A stretch of 29,575 nucleotides of DNA from PLA2 sp036273915. Its GTDB lineage: Bacteria > Planctomycetota > PLA2. The stretch is from the NCBI GenBank assembly GCA_036273915.1, contig DASUGR010000177.1, forward strand, positions 1-29,575, given 5' to 3'. Below are positions 15,963-22,841 of the stretch, in pieces. Position 1 is the first letter of the stretch. Every line of letters starts with the position of its first letter. The translations under genes were made by a program, and so were the position numbers. The notes under the pieces were generated by a model that saw only the letters and a program-made list of their open reading frames with translations, was not told where the DNA came from and ran no database searches.

Positions 15963-16826
15963 TCACCCGATGTCGTTCCACGTCGTGTCCACCGTGTTCT
16001 CGGGCGTGCCGTCGCCGTCCGCGTCGATGAAGATGCGCACGAGGGGGCCGCCCATGGCCACGACGCGCACCTCGGATCCGAGCGCGCCCTTGAGGACGCA
16101 CTCCCCGGCCGTCGGGGGCTCCTCCCCGTTCCCGGTGAACGGGGCAGCATCCTCCATCCCGATCGCCCCGCCCATCGCGGTCGACGAGACGGTGCCCGAG
16201 AAGCCCCGCGCGTAGTCCCCGGTCGCGTCGTCGAGGGTCTCCTCGGCGCGGAATCCACCGAGCTTCACCGAGCCGGTCTCGACGCCGGAGGCCGCGGTGG
16301 CGACGAGGTCGCCGGTGACGACGGTCGTGAACGAGATGCCGTCCGCGGTGCCTCCGTCGCCCGACACGCTTCCGCTCAGCGTGACGGACTCCGTGAGGAA
16401 CGTCATCGTCAGGTTGCCGAAGGTCGCGGCGTACCGGATGTGCCGGCCGGCCGGCGGGGTCTCGACGACCTCGAGCACGTCCAGCCTGAGCGAGCCGTGG
16501 AGGGTCAGGAATTCGCCGGCGACGTCGATCCCGCAGCCCTTGAAGACGAGCGTCAGCGCGTCGCCGGTCGAGAGCACGTCCTTGGGCACGGCATCGGTCA
16601 CCGACAGGTCCAGGGACCCGGTGTCGCACGTCGGCGCCGGCATCCCGTCGAGGATCTCGCCGAAGGCCTCCACGAGATCGATCGCGCCGAAGGCGAGCTG
16701 CGAGGCCGCGAGCGCCTGCGCCGCGACCGGCACGCCGTTCTCCCCGTTCAGCGCGACGAGGGAAGTCCCGCCTCCGCCGCCGCCGCAGCCGGCGAGGAGG
16801 AGCACGAGGAGCGCGGGCGTCCGCAT
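15963..16826 (-). CDS. Lipoprotein of unknown function
   Basis: A 287-residue exported lipoprotein. The lipobox LLAGC places the lipidated cysteine at residue 14, followed by a GGGGGG tether. The rest is beta-rich with many short Gly/Thr/Asp-rich strands (GSLRLDVLEVVE, TMTFLTESVTLSGSVSGDGG, and FIDADGDGTPENTVD near the C-terminus, which resembles a calcium-binding-like DxDxDG loop). No enzyme motif was seen. ATG 16826 is preferred over a TTG six codons upstream, as it gives a compact lipoprotein signal. It lies between the conserved membrane protein and the cytochrome on the same strand, with gaps of 117 and 71 bases, so common transcription is possible but unproven. Confidence 0.85.
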   Translation of the reverse strand: MRTPALLVLLLAGCGGGGGGTSLVALNGENGVPVAAQALAASQLAFGAIDLVEAFGEILDGMPAPTCDTGSLDLSVTDAVPKDVLSTGDALTLVFKGCGIDVAGEFLTLHGSLRLDVLEVVETPPAGRHIRYAATFGNLTMTFLTESVTLSGSVSGDGGTADGISFTTVVTGDLVATAASGVETGSVKLGGFRAEETLDDATGDYARGFSGTVSSTAMGGAIGMEDAAPFTGNGEEPPTAGECVLKGALGSEVRVVAMGGPLVRIFIDADGDGTPENTVDTTWNDIG

Positions 16827-16914
16827 GTCGCGCCTGCGAAGCAAAGGAGGGTCCGGCCCGCTTGCGGGGCGGGTTGCGGCGGGTCAGGGGATCCGGGCGC
16901 GGCCCTTTGCGCGC

Positions 16915-16940
16915 CCTCCCCCCCGCGCCCCCCCTCTTCC
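16915..16940. repeat. Dispersed C-tract repeat, copy B
   Basis: Identical over all 26 bases to 2363-2388 (CCT-C7-GCG-C7-TCTTCC). It begins three bases beyond the stop codon of the membrane protein gene at 16944. On that gene's mRNA it would be G-rich. Confidence 0.75.
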
Positions 16941-16943
16941 TTC

Positions 16944-17525
16944 TCAGGCGTCGGGCCAGAGGAGGCGGAACGCGAGGCCGGTGACCAACGCGTAGATCCC
17001 GCCATCGATCATCTGCCGCGCCGTGTTGGACCACGGCTGCCCATGCCAGATCGAGTCCATGATCCGGGAGACGCCGTAGGCGGCGAACGCGACGCTGCCC
17101 GTGATCCGCATCACCTCGCCGCCGGGGGCGCCGTAGCCGAGCGTGTGCCGCGCGACGTAGGCCGCGACGAAGCTCACGAGGAGGCAGAAGCCGAACCAGA
17201 GCCCCAGGTACTTCGGCATCGCGGGCATCCCGTTCGGGAGGATCGCGACCAGCGCGACCGGTCCCTTCTCGTACTTCGCCTTGACCGCGGGGTCGGCCAT
17301 CTGCTTCATGTCCGGGCAGTGGGGCGTGACGTAGATGCCCGGCGCGAGCGAGCCCCCGCCGAGGCCCGCGCGCGCGGCGTCCTCGTTCGGGAGCGGCTTG
17401 TAATCCGCCTTGTGGTACTTGATCACCATGTGGATCACGGAGCTCGCGACGAACACCGCGACGGCGGCGACGACGACGGCGAGCCAGACACTCCCGAAGG
17501 GCATGGCGGCAACCTGAAGCAGCAT
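16944..17525 (-). CDS. Conserved four-helix membrane protein of unknown function
   Basis: A 193-residue integral membrane protein. Helices lie at about 12-34, 106-128, 139-160 and 170-190. The first helix runs into SSVIHMVIKYHKADYKPLPNE, and the loop between helices 1 and 2 contains PHCPDMKQM and GPVALVAILPNGMPAMPK. This pattern recalls a family of uncharacterised membrane proteins seen in acidobacteria and other phyla; no function is assigned. The start is well defined: ATG 17525 is preceded by AAGGAGGT with five intervening bases, among the best ribosome sites in the window. The -10-like element at 17555-17560 would give a short leader. Confidence 0.85.
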   Translation of the reverse strand: MLLQVAAMPFGSVWLAVVVAAVAVFVASSVIHMVIKYHKADYKPLPNEDAARAGLGGGSLAPGIYVTPHCPDMKQMADPAVKAKYEKGPVALVAILPNGMPAMPKYLGLWFGFCLLVSFVAAYVARHTLGYGAPGGEVMRITGSVAFAAYGVSRIMDSIWHGQPWSNTARQMIDGGIYALVTGLAFRLLWPDA

Positions 17526-17554
17526 GGGGAACCTCCTTGGGCCAGTTGCGCCGG

Positions 17555-17560
17555 ATTCTA
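17555..17560 (-). promoter_or_regulatory. Possible -10 element of the four-helix membrane protein gene
   Basis: TAGAAT on the minus strand matches TATAAT at five of six positions and would give a leader of about 23 bases containing the strong AAGGAGGT site. No recognisable -35 is found at 16-18 bases. Confidence 0.3.
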
Positions 17561-17690
17561 GCTGGCAGAAACGGGGAAGAGGGTGCGCTCCCTTTCCTGG
17601 ACAGGTGCAAGGTCCTTTCGGTTGCCGAGACGGGGAGGGGCTTGGGGAGGGGCGGCGACTCTGGTACCTGAATTGCACCGTGGAGCGCCG

Positions 17691-19415
17691 ATGATCGTGA
17701 CCTGCCCTGCGTGCGGCCGGAAGGCCGCGGTCGCCGAGGAGGCCCGGGACGTCGTCTGCGATTGCGGGCGGCGCTTCGACCCCTCCGCGCGGCCGACGGT
17801 CGCCGACCCGTTCCTCGGCAAGGACCTCGAGGGCTACCGGATCGAGGAGCTCGTCGGCAGCGGCGCGATGGGCACGGTCTACCGCGCCACCCAGCTCTCG
17901 CTCGGGCGGCCCGTCGCGGTCAAGGTGCTGCCGCCCAACGTCAGCGACGACCCGCACTTCGTCCACCGCTTCCACCGCGAGGCGGAGATCCTCGCCGCGC
18001 TGGCGCACCCGCACGTCGTGCAGGTGATCGACCGCGGCGCGGCCGAGGGACGCTACTTCATCGTCATGGAGTATGTCGACGGCGAGAGCCTCCGCTCGCT
18101 GCTCAAGCGCGGCCCCGTGCCGCCGCGCGACGCCTGCCGGATCTGCTCGCAGCTCCTCGACGCGCTCGACTACGCGCACCGGAAGGGCGTCGTCCACCGC
18201 GACATCAAGCCCGAGAACATCCTCCTTTCGCGCGAGGGCAACGTGAAGGTCGCCGACTTCGGCGTCTCGCGCTTCCTCGAGGCTGACCCGGGCACGCGGC
18301 TCACCCGCACGCACTTCGTCCTCGGCACCTACGAGTACATGGCGCCCGAGCAGCGCGAGTCGGTGCAGGAGGCGGACAACCGCTCGGACATCTACGCGAC
18401 CGCGGTCGTGCTCTACGAGATGCTCACGGGCGAGCTCCCGATCGGCCGGTTCGACCTCCCGAGCCGGAAGCTGCCGGACGTCGACCGGCGGCTCGACGCG
18501 ATCCTCAAGAAGGGGCTCGCGAAGGACCCGGCGCGGCGCTACGAACGCGCGAGCGCGATGGCGCGGGAGCTCGGCGAGATCGTCTCCTCGCCCGACCCGG
18601 TCCGGGGCCTCGACGCGCTCCGCGAGGCCGTGACGCGCCTCGGCGAGCGTCTCCGCGGGCCCGGCGAGCCCGCGGCACCGCCGCGCCCGCCGAAGTCGTA
18701 CGACTTCCGGCTCGACCTCCTGCTCACGGTGCTCGGCGTGCTCGGCGTCCTGCTCGCCGTGGTCGGCATCGGGTTCCTCATCGCCGGGGAGCGGATCGAG
18801 ATCGGGCTCTACCGTCTCGACGACGACTCCGGCGGCCTGATCGTCGCGATCTTCGGCATCGTGCTGTGGCGCGCCGCCGAGCGCGCCCGCCGGTTCGGCA
18901 CCGGCTCCCGCACGATGCTCCTCGCCCTGACCGCGCTCCTCGCGCCCACGTTCCTCGGGCTCCCGTTCGCGTTCTGGACGTGGTGGGCGCTCGCGGGCTC
19001 CGATCTCCGCGCCTACTTCGAGGCGCGCGCGAAGGGCCTCGGCACCGTCGAGGCCGCGGCACGCGCGCAGAACCTGCCGCACCCCGACCCCGACCCGCAG
19101 CACGAGGCACTCCGCTGCGCCTCGCTCGCGAACAGGAAGGCCGCGCGCGTGCTCGCGCTGCTCTCGTTCCTGTCCTACGTCTTCTGGATCCTCGTCGCGC
19201 TCGACGCGCCGCGCAGGGCGTTCCGCGACGAGGGCTTCGCGTTCTTCCTCGGCACGTGGATCTTCGCCGCGGTCGCGGTCGGGTTCCGCATGCTCGCGCG
19301 GCAGGTGCAGCAGCGCGCATGGCTCCACCCGAACGCGTGGACGTGGACGATCCTCTCGCCCCTGGCGCCGAAGACCGCCGCCCGCGCCCGCCTGCTCGCC
19401 CAAAAGGATCTTTAG
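17691..19415 (+). CDS. Transmembrane Ser/Thr protein kinase with N-terminal zinc ribbon (kinase 1)
   Basis: A 574-residue Hanks-type kinase. An N-terminal zinc-ribbon-like segment has Cys5, Cys8, Cys23 and Cys25 (CPACG...CDCG). The kinase domain (about 47-300) is complete: glycine loop GSGAMGTV, Lys78 in VAVKVL, HRDIKPEN with Asp171, DFG 189-191, and MAPEQRE 217-223. After a Pro linker come about six hydrophobic segments between 341 and 535. The part near 418-458 (LPFAFWTWWALAGSD, then AYFEARAKGLG) is shared in pattern with kinase 3. The start ATG 17691 has GGAG six bases upstream. It probably senses a membrane or envelope signal and phosphorylates cytoplasmic targets; the signal is unknown. 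Confidence 0.93.
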   Translation: MIVTCPACGRKAAVAEEARDVVCDCGRRFDPSARPTVADPFLGKDLEGYRIEELVGSGAMGTVYRATQLSLGRPVAVKVLPPNVSDDPHFVHRFHREAEILAALAHPHVVQVIDRGAAEGRYFIVMEYVDGESLRSLLKRGPVPPRDACRICSQLLDALDYAHRKGVVHRDIKPENILLSREGNVKVADFGVSRFLEADPGTRLTRTHFVLGTYEYMAPEQRESVQEADNRSDIYATAVVLYEMLTGELPIGRFDLPSRKLPDVDRRLDAILKKGLAKDPARRYERASAMARELGEIVSSPDPVRGLDALREAVTRLGERLRGPGEPAAPPRPPKSYDFRLDLLLTVLGVLGVLLAVVGIGFLIAGERIEIGLYRLDDDSGGLIVAIFGIVLWRAAERARRFGTGSRTMLLALTALLAPTFLGLPFAFWTWWALAGSDLRAYFEARAKGLGTVEAAARAQNLPHPDPDPQHEALRCASLANRKAARVLALLSFLSYVFWILVALDAPRRAFRDEGFAFFLGTWIFAAVAVGFRMLARQVQQRAWLHPNAWTWTILSPLAPKTAARARLLAQKDL

Positions 19416-19442
19416 GGCGCCGCTCCAAGGGGCTTTCTTCGG

Positions 19443-19469
19443 CCTCCCTGCCCCCGGACCCCCTCATCC
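19443..19469. repeat. Dispersed C-tract repeat, copy D
   Basis: CCTCCCTG-C5-GGA-C5-TCATCC, located 27 bases after the kinase 1 stop. It shares CCTCCCTGCCCCCG with copy C and GCCCCCGGACCCCC with inverted copy F, and so links the two sub-types. Confidence 0.6.
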
Positions 19470-19515
19470 TCCGTAACCCGCGTGGCGCGAACGACTTGCA
19501 GTGACGCGGTTTCCC

Positions 19516-19531
19516 CGGCACACCCCGTGCG
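19516..19531 (+). promoter_or_regulatory. Possible sigma-54 (-24/-12) promoter
   Basis: CGGCACACCCCGTGCG has GG and GC dinucleotides separated by exactly 10 bases and the conserved GGCAC and TGC parts of the sigma-54 consensus. The expected start lies about 75 bases before the coiled-coil gene at 19617. Such a match is expected a few times by chance in DNA this GC-rich, so it is only a candidate. Confidence 0.3.
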
Positions 19532-19616
19532 ATAGGAGGCGCGTGCGACGGAAGTTGCGGGCCGGCCTCGCGCGTGTCGGGGCCCCTGACAGCAACCGAG
19601 CCAAAGGAGGTTTGCG

Positions 19617-20456
19617 ATGAAAAAGCTGATCCTTCTCGGGATCGGACTCGGCTGCGCGGCCGCCTTCATCGGCTTCGATGCCGTGGGGGCCTTTTTCGAC
19701 AGCGCGCGCGGCGAGGTGCGTTCCAAGCTGATGTCGCCCGAGGTCGAGCTGCAGGCCCAGATCTCGGAGGCGAACGAGCTCGCGGAGAAGTGCGGCGAGT
19801 CGGTGATGAACGGGCGCATCTCCCTCGCCCGGCTCGACGCGATGGTGAAGGAGCGCGAGGGCGACGTCGCGCGCCGGGAGAAGGCGCTCGACCGCGACCG
19901 CGACGTGCTCGAGAAGCGGCGCACCATGCTCGAGGACAGCCGCACCGTCTACCTGATCAACCGGGAGGAGGTCTCGCGGCGGACGCTCAACCAGGACGCG
20001 CTCCTGCGCGCCAAGGCGTTCTCCACCGACCGCGAGATCCTCGATCACCTGAAGACGACGCTCGACGAGATCAAGGCGCAGCGGGTCCAGACCGCGGCCG
20101 AGATCGAGGACGCGGTCGTCGAGGAGGCCCGGCTCCAGACCGAGATCGACTCCCTGAAGGCGGAGCTCGAGAACCTGAAGGCGCGCCGCGCCGTCGCGCA
20201 GACCCGCGCGGAGGCGGCCTACGTTTTCGACCGCTCCGCGTTCGACAAGGCCCGCGAGCGGATCACGGCGATCCACGTGACCATCGCGGAGCAGAACAAG
20301 CGCCTCGACTACTACGGCAAGAACGCGTCGCGCCGGGGTCTCATCCCGGACGACACGGCCGCGACGGAGGAGGACGGGGCCGAGGCGATCACGTCCGTCC
20401 TCGGGGACGGCCGGGTTCCGGCGGAAGCGTCGGCCCCGATGGCGATCGCCCGCTGA
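19617..20456 (+). CDS. Membrane-anchored coiled-coil protein of unknown function
   Basis: A 279-residue protein with an N-terminal hydrophobic helix (MKKLILLGIGLGCAAAFIGF; signal anchor or signal peptide) and a long charged helical region (about 45-240). Stretches such as AEIEDAVVEEARLQTEIDSL followed by KAELENLKARRA show heptad spacing typical of coiled coils. A short break (TVYLINREEVSRRTLNQ) divides it into two coiled-coil arms. The C-terminus is Ala/Glu-rich and disordered. No family was recognised. The start is firm, with AAAGGAGG upstream of ATG 19617. It lies between kinase 1 and the TPR-like gene, 57 bases before the latter, and may belong to the same signalling operon. Confidence 0.85.
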   Translation: MKKLILLGIGLGCAAAFIGFDAVGAFFDSARGEVRSKLMSPEVELQAQISEANELAEKCGESVMNGRISLARLDAMVKEREGDVARREKALDRDRDVLEKRRTMLEDSRTVYLINREEVSRRTLNQDALLRAKAFSTDREILDHLKTTLDEIKAQRVQTAAEIEDAVVEEARLQTEIDSLKAELENLKARRAVAQTRAEAAYVFDRSAFDKARERITAIHVTIAEQNKRLDYYGKNASRRGLIPDDTAATEEDGAEAITSVLGDGRVPAEASAPMAIAR

Positions 20457-20469
20457 ACTGGTTTGCGAT

Positions 20470-20495
20470 CCGGGGGGGCTTCGGGGCCCCCCCGG
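20470..20495. terminator. GC hairpin between the coiled-coil and TPR-like genes
   Basis: CCGGGGGGG (20470-20478) pairs perfectly with CCCCCCCGG (20487-20495), extendable by one C-G pair around a TTCGGG loop. It lies 13 bases after the coiled-coil stop and 17 bases before the next start. With no T-run, it could be an attenuator or an mRNA-stabilising stem within an operon. Confidence 0.5.
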
Positions 20496-20512
20496 ACGCG
20501 GGGAGGTGCACG

Positions 20513-21196
20513 ATGCGCGCGCTCACGCTGATCCTCGTCGCCGGGCTCCTCGGTCTCTCGGGCTACTACGTCGTCCGCGTCGCGCCGCTCGGCAGCGCGA
20601 GGCCGGTCGCGGTGCAGCCGGACGGCGAGGAGTCCTCGGCGCCGACGTTCAACAACAGGGGCGTGCAGCTGGCCCGCGAGGGGCGGGATGCGGACGCGCT
20701 CGCATACTTCCGCCGCGCGCACGACTTCCGGCCGCTCGACCCCGTATACACGAAGAACGTCGCGCGCCAGCAGGCGCGCATGCGGAAGGCCGCGTTCGAG
20801 CGCGTGCTCGCCGCCGGCGGCGGGATCGCGCTCCTGCTCGTGCTCGCCTGGGGCGTGCGCGGGGCACGCGACCACGCGCGGCTCGCGCGCGTGCGGCTCC
20901 GGGGCGACCCCTGGTTCGTGATCCCGCGCGAGGGCGACCGCGCCGAGCTGCCGCTCCGCTTCTCGGAGCCGCTCGGGTGCCTCGTCCGGCGCCACCCGCT
21001 CACGATCGTCTGGTCGAGCGCGTGCCACGGCAAGCACATGAAGAGCCGGCCCCCGGTCGACATGCGCGGGAACGCGCTCACGGTGAGGCTCGAGGGCGAG
21101 CGCCTCGAGCGCCTGCGCCGCTATCCCGGCGAGTGGAAGGGATTTCTCTACCTCGGAAAGACGCAGGTCGGCGAGGCGGCCGCGAGGGTAGTCTGA
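20513..21196 (+). CDS. TPR-like membrane protein of unknown function
   Basis: A 227-residue protein with an N-terminal membrane helix (about 4-22) and a second at about 100-116. The segment between them (44-80, TFNNRGVQLAREGRDADALA then YFRRAHDFRPLDPVYTKN) fits one tetratricopeptide repeat plus a capping helix and should face the periplasm. The C-terminal ~110 residues are basic and beta-rich (RLRGDPWFVIPREGDRAELP), with no recognised domain. ATG 20513 has GGAGG seven bases upstream. Its stop overlaps the kinase 2 start by one base (TGATG), so the two are coupled and the protein may modulate or sense for that kinase. Confidence 0.85.
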   Translation: MRALTLILVAGLLGLSGYYVVRVAPLGSARPVAVQPDGEESSAPTFNNRGVQLAREGRDADALAYFRRAHDFRPLDPVYTKNVARQQARMRKAAFERVLAAGGGIALLLVLAWGVRGARDHARLARVRLRGDPWFVIPREGDRAELPLRFSEPLGCLVRRHPLTIVWSSACHGKHMKSRPPVDMRGNALTVRLEGERLERLRRYPGEWKGFLYLGKTQVGEAAARVV

Positions 21197-22821
21197 TGCG
21201 CGTGGACGAAGAGAGGCCGACGCGGGCGGACCCTTCCCCTAGGGACCCCTTCCTCGGCCAGATCGTCGGAGGCTGCCGCATCGACGAGGTGCTGGGGCGC
21301 GGCGGGATGGGCGTCGTCTACAAGGCGACCCAGCTCTCGCTCAACCGGCCGGTCGCGATCAAGGTGCTGCCGGAGGAGGTCTGTGGGCAGCCCCAGTTCG
21401 TGGAGCGGCTCAAGCGCGAGGTGGACGTCCTCTCGCGCCTCTCGCACCCGAACGTCGTGACGGTCCTCGAGCGCGGCGAGACCGAGGGCCGCCTCTACGT
21501 GATCATGGAGTACGTCCATGGGACGTCGCTCCGCGAGGTGATCCGGAAGGGGCCGTTGCCGGCCGCGGAGGCGCTCGTGATCGTGCGCGGCGTGCTCTCG
21601 GCGCTCGAGCACGCGCACGACAAGGGCATCGTCCACAGGGACATCAAGCCCGAGAACGTGCTGGTCGCGCCCGGCGGCATCGTGAAGGTCGCCGACTTCG
21701 GCCTGTCGCGGCTGCTCGACCCGGGCTCCGCGACGCGCCTCACGCACACCCAGCTGCTGCTCGGCACGTTCGAGTACACAGCGCCCGAGCAGCGCGAGAA
21801 GGCGAAGGAGGCGGACGAGCGGGCGGACATCTACGCGACGGGCGTCGTCCTCTACGAGATGCTCGCCGGCGAGCTGCCGATCGGTCACTTCGCGGCGCTC
21901 TCGCGCAAGCGGCCGAACGAGTGCGACTCGCGGATCGACGCGATCGTCGAGAAGAGCCTCGCGAAGTCGCCCGAGGACCGCTACCAGCGGGCGTCGGAGA
22001 TGGGTGCCGCGGTGTCGCGCGTGCTCTCCGCCGCGATGGCGCCCGAGCCGCCGCCGGCCGCCCCGCCGCCGCCGCCGCCGCCGCGCGAGGAGCCGCGCCG
22101 CAAGAGGCCGGAGATCCACGTCGCTGCCCGGCTGACCGCCGAGGAGGATGCGTGCATCGACGCGCCGAGGCGCCGGCGCTGGGACAAGAAGTACGAGGAC
22201 CCAGCGAGCGGCGTCGGCTGCCTCGCGTTCCTCGTCCTCCTCTTCGCGGGGCGCGGGCTCCTCGTCGCGATCCTCGGCGCGATCCTGGCGGTCGTCGTCG
22301 TGCGCGCCTTGGCGCGTTCCGGGGGCGTCGTCCGGGGAGTCGTGGGGCTCGGCGTCATCGCCGCGGTGGTCGGCGCGCTGCTCCTCTTCACCGGCGGGCG
22401 CGCGCCGACCCGGCCGGAGTGGCTCGGTCTCCCGGGGTACGCGGCCGTAGAGACCCGCGGCGAACGGCTCTACGCGAGCGCCACCATCGGGTCCGCACAC
22501 GGTCCGATGCCCGACCTCGATCGGTTCCTGGACGCCGAGCGGGTCGCCTGGATCGAGGATGTCGCGCCCGTCCCGTTCGGCGTCGGGAGGACGACCGTCG
22601 ACGTGCGCACGGTCGATGGCAAGGTGGTGATGTCGGTCACGGCCCGACGGCCGGAGTCGCCGGAGCGGGGCTCGTTCGACATGGTCCAGCTCCAGCGGCT
22701 CGGCGCGGCGGTCGCGCGGGCGCTCAAGGCCGCCTATCCCGGCGCGTTCGTGGCAGGCTCCGACCTCCCGGAGATCGACACGACCGCCGCCGGTCCGCCG
22801 CCGGGCGAGGGCGACCGCTGA
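21196..22821 (+). CDS. Transmembrane Ser/Thr protein kinase (kinase 2)
   Basis: A 541-residue Hanks-type kinase with a complete catalytic domain (about 28-275): glycine loop GRGGMGVV, Lys56, HRDIKPEN with Asp149, DFG 167-169 and APEQRE 196-201. The linker 283-305 is a Pro-run followed by basic residues. Two or three membrane segments lie at about 340-400 and a C-terminal extracytoplasmic domain at about 405-541, which differs from the membrane modules of kinases 1 and 3. It has no zinc ribbon. It starts within the stop codon of the TPR-like gene. The extracytoplasmic domain is the likely sensor; its ligand is unknown. Confidence 0.93.
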   Translation: MRVDEERPTRADPSPRDPFLGQIVGGCRIDEVLGRGGMGVVYKATQLSLNRPVAIKVLPEEVCGQPQFVERLKREVDVLSRLSHPNVVTVLERGETEGRLYVIMEYVHGTSLREVIRKGPLPAAEALVIVRGVLSALEHAHDKGIVHRDIKPENVLVAPGGIVKVADFGLSRLLDPGSATRLTHTQLLLGTFEYTAPEQREKAKEADERADIYATGVVLYEMLAGELPIGHFAALSRKRPNECDSRIDAIVEKSLAKSPEDRYQRASEMGAAVSRVLSAAMAPEPPPAAPPPPPPPREEPRRKRPEIHVAARLTAEEDACIDAPRRRRWDKKYEDPASGVGCLAFLVLLFAGRGLLVAILGAILAVVVVRALARSGGVVRGVVGLGVIAAVVGALLLFTGGRAPTRPEWLGLPGYAAVETRGERLYASATIGSAHGPMPDLDRFLDAERVAWIEDVAPVPFGVGRTTVDVRTVDGKVVMSVTARRPESPERGSFDMVQLQRLGAAVARALKAAYPGAFVAGSDLPEIDTTAAGPPPGEGDR

Positions 22822-22841
22822 CGAATGCGGGGCGTGGCAAA

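Noticed and set aside
13189..16215. Long open frame on the plus strand opposite the cytochrome gene (about 1,000 codons)
   Set aside because: It is the antisense of a clear 19-heme protein; its product is a low-complexity Arg/Val/His-rich sequence with no motif. Such antisense frames are common in very GC-rich DNA.
16841..16910. GCAAAGG/CCTTTGC inverted repeat between the lipoprotein and four-helix protein genes
   Set aside because: Only 7 bp with a loop of 56 bases; not convincing as a terminator or binding site.
15892..17610. N-terminal extension of the cytochrome reading frame by about 570 codons
   Set aside because: The extension is low-complexity, overlaps the lipoprotein and four-helix protein genes in another frame, and would bury the cytochrome signal peptide.
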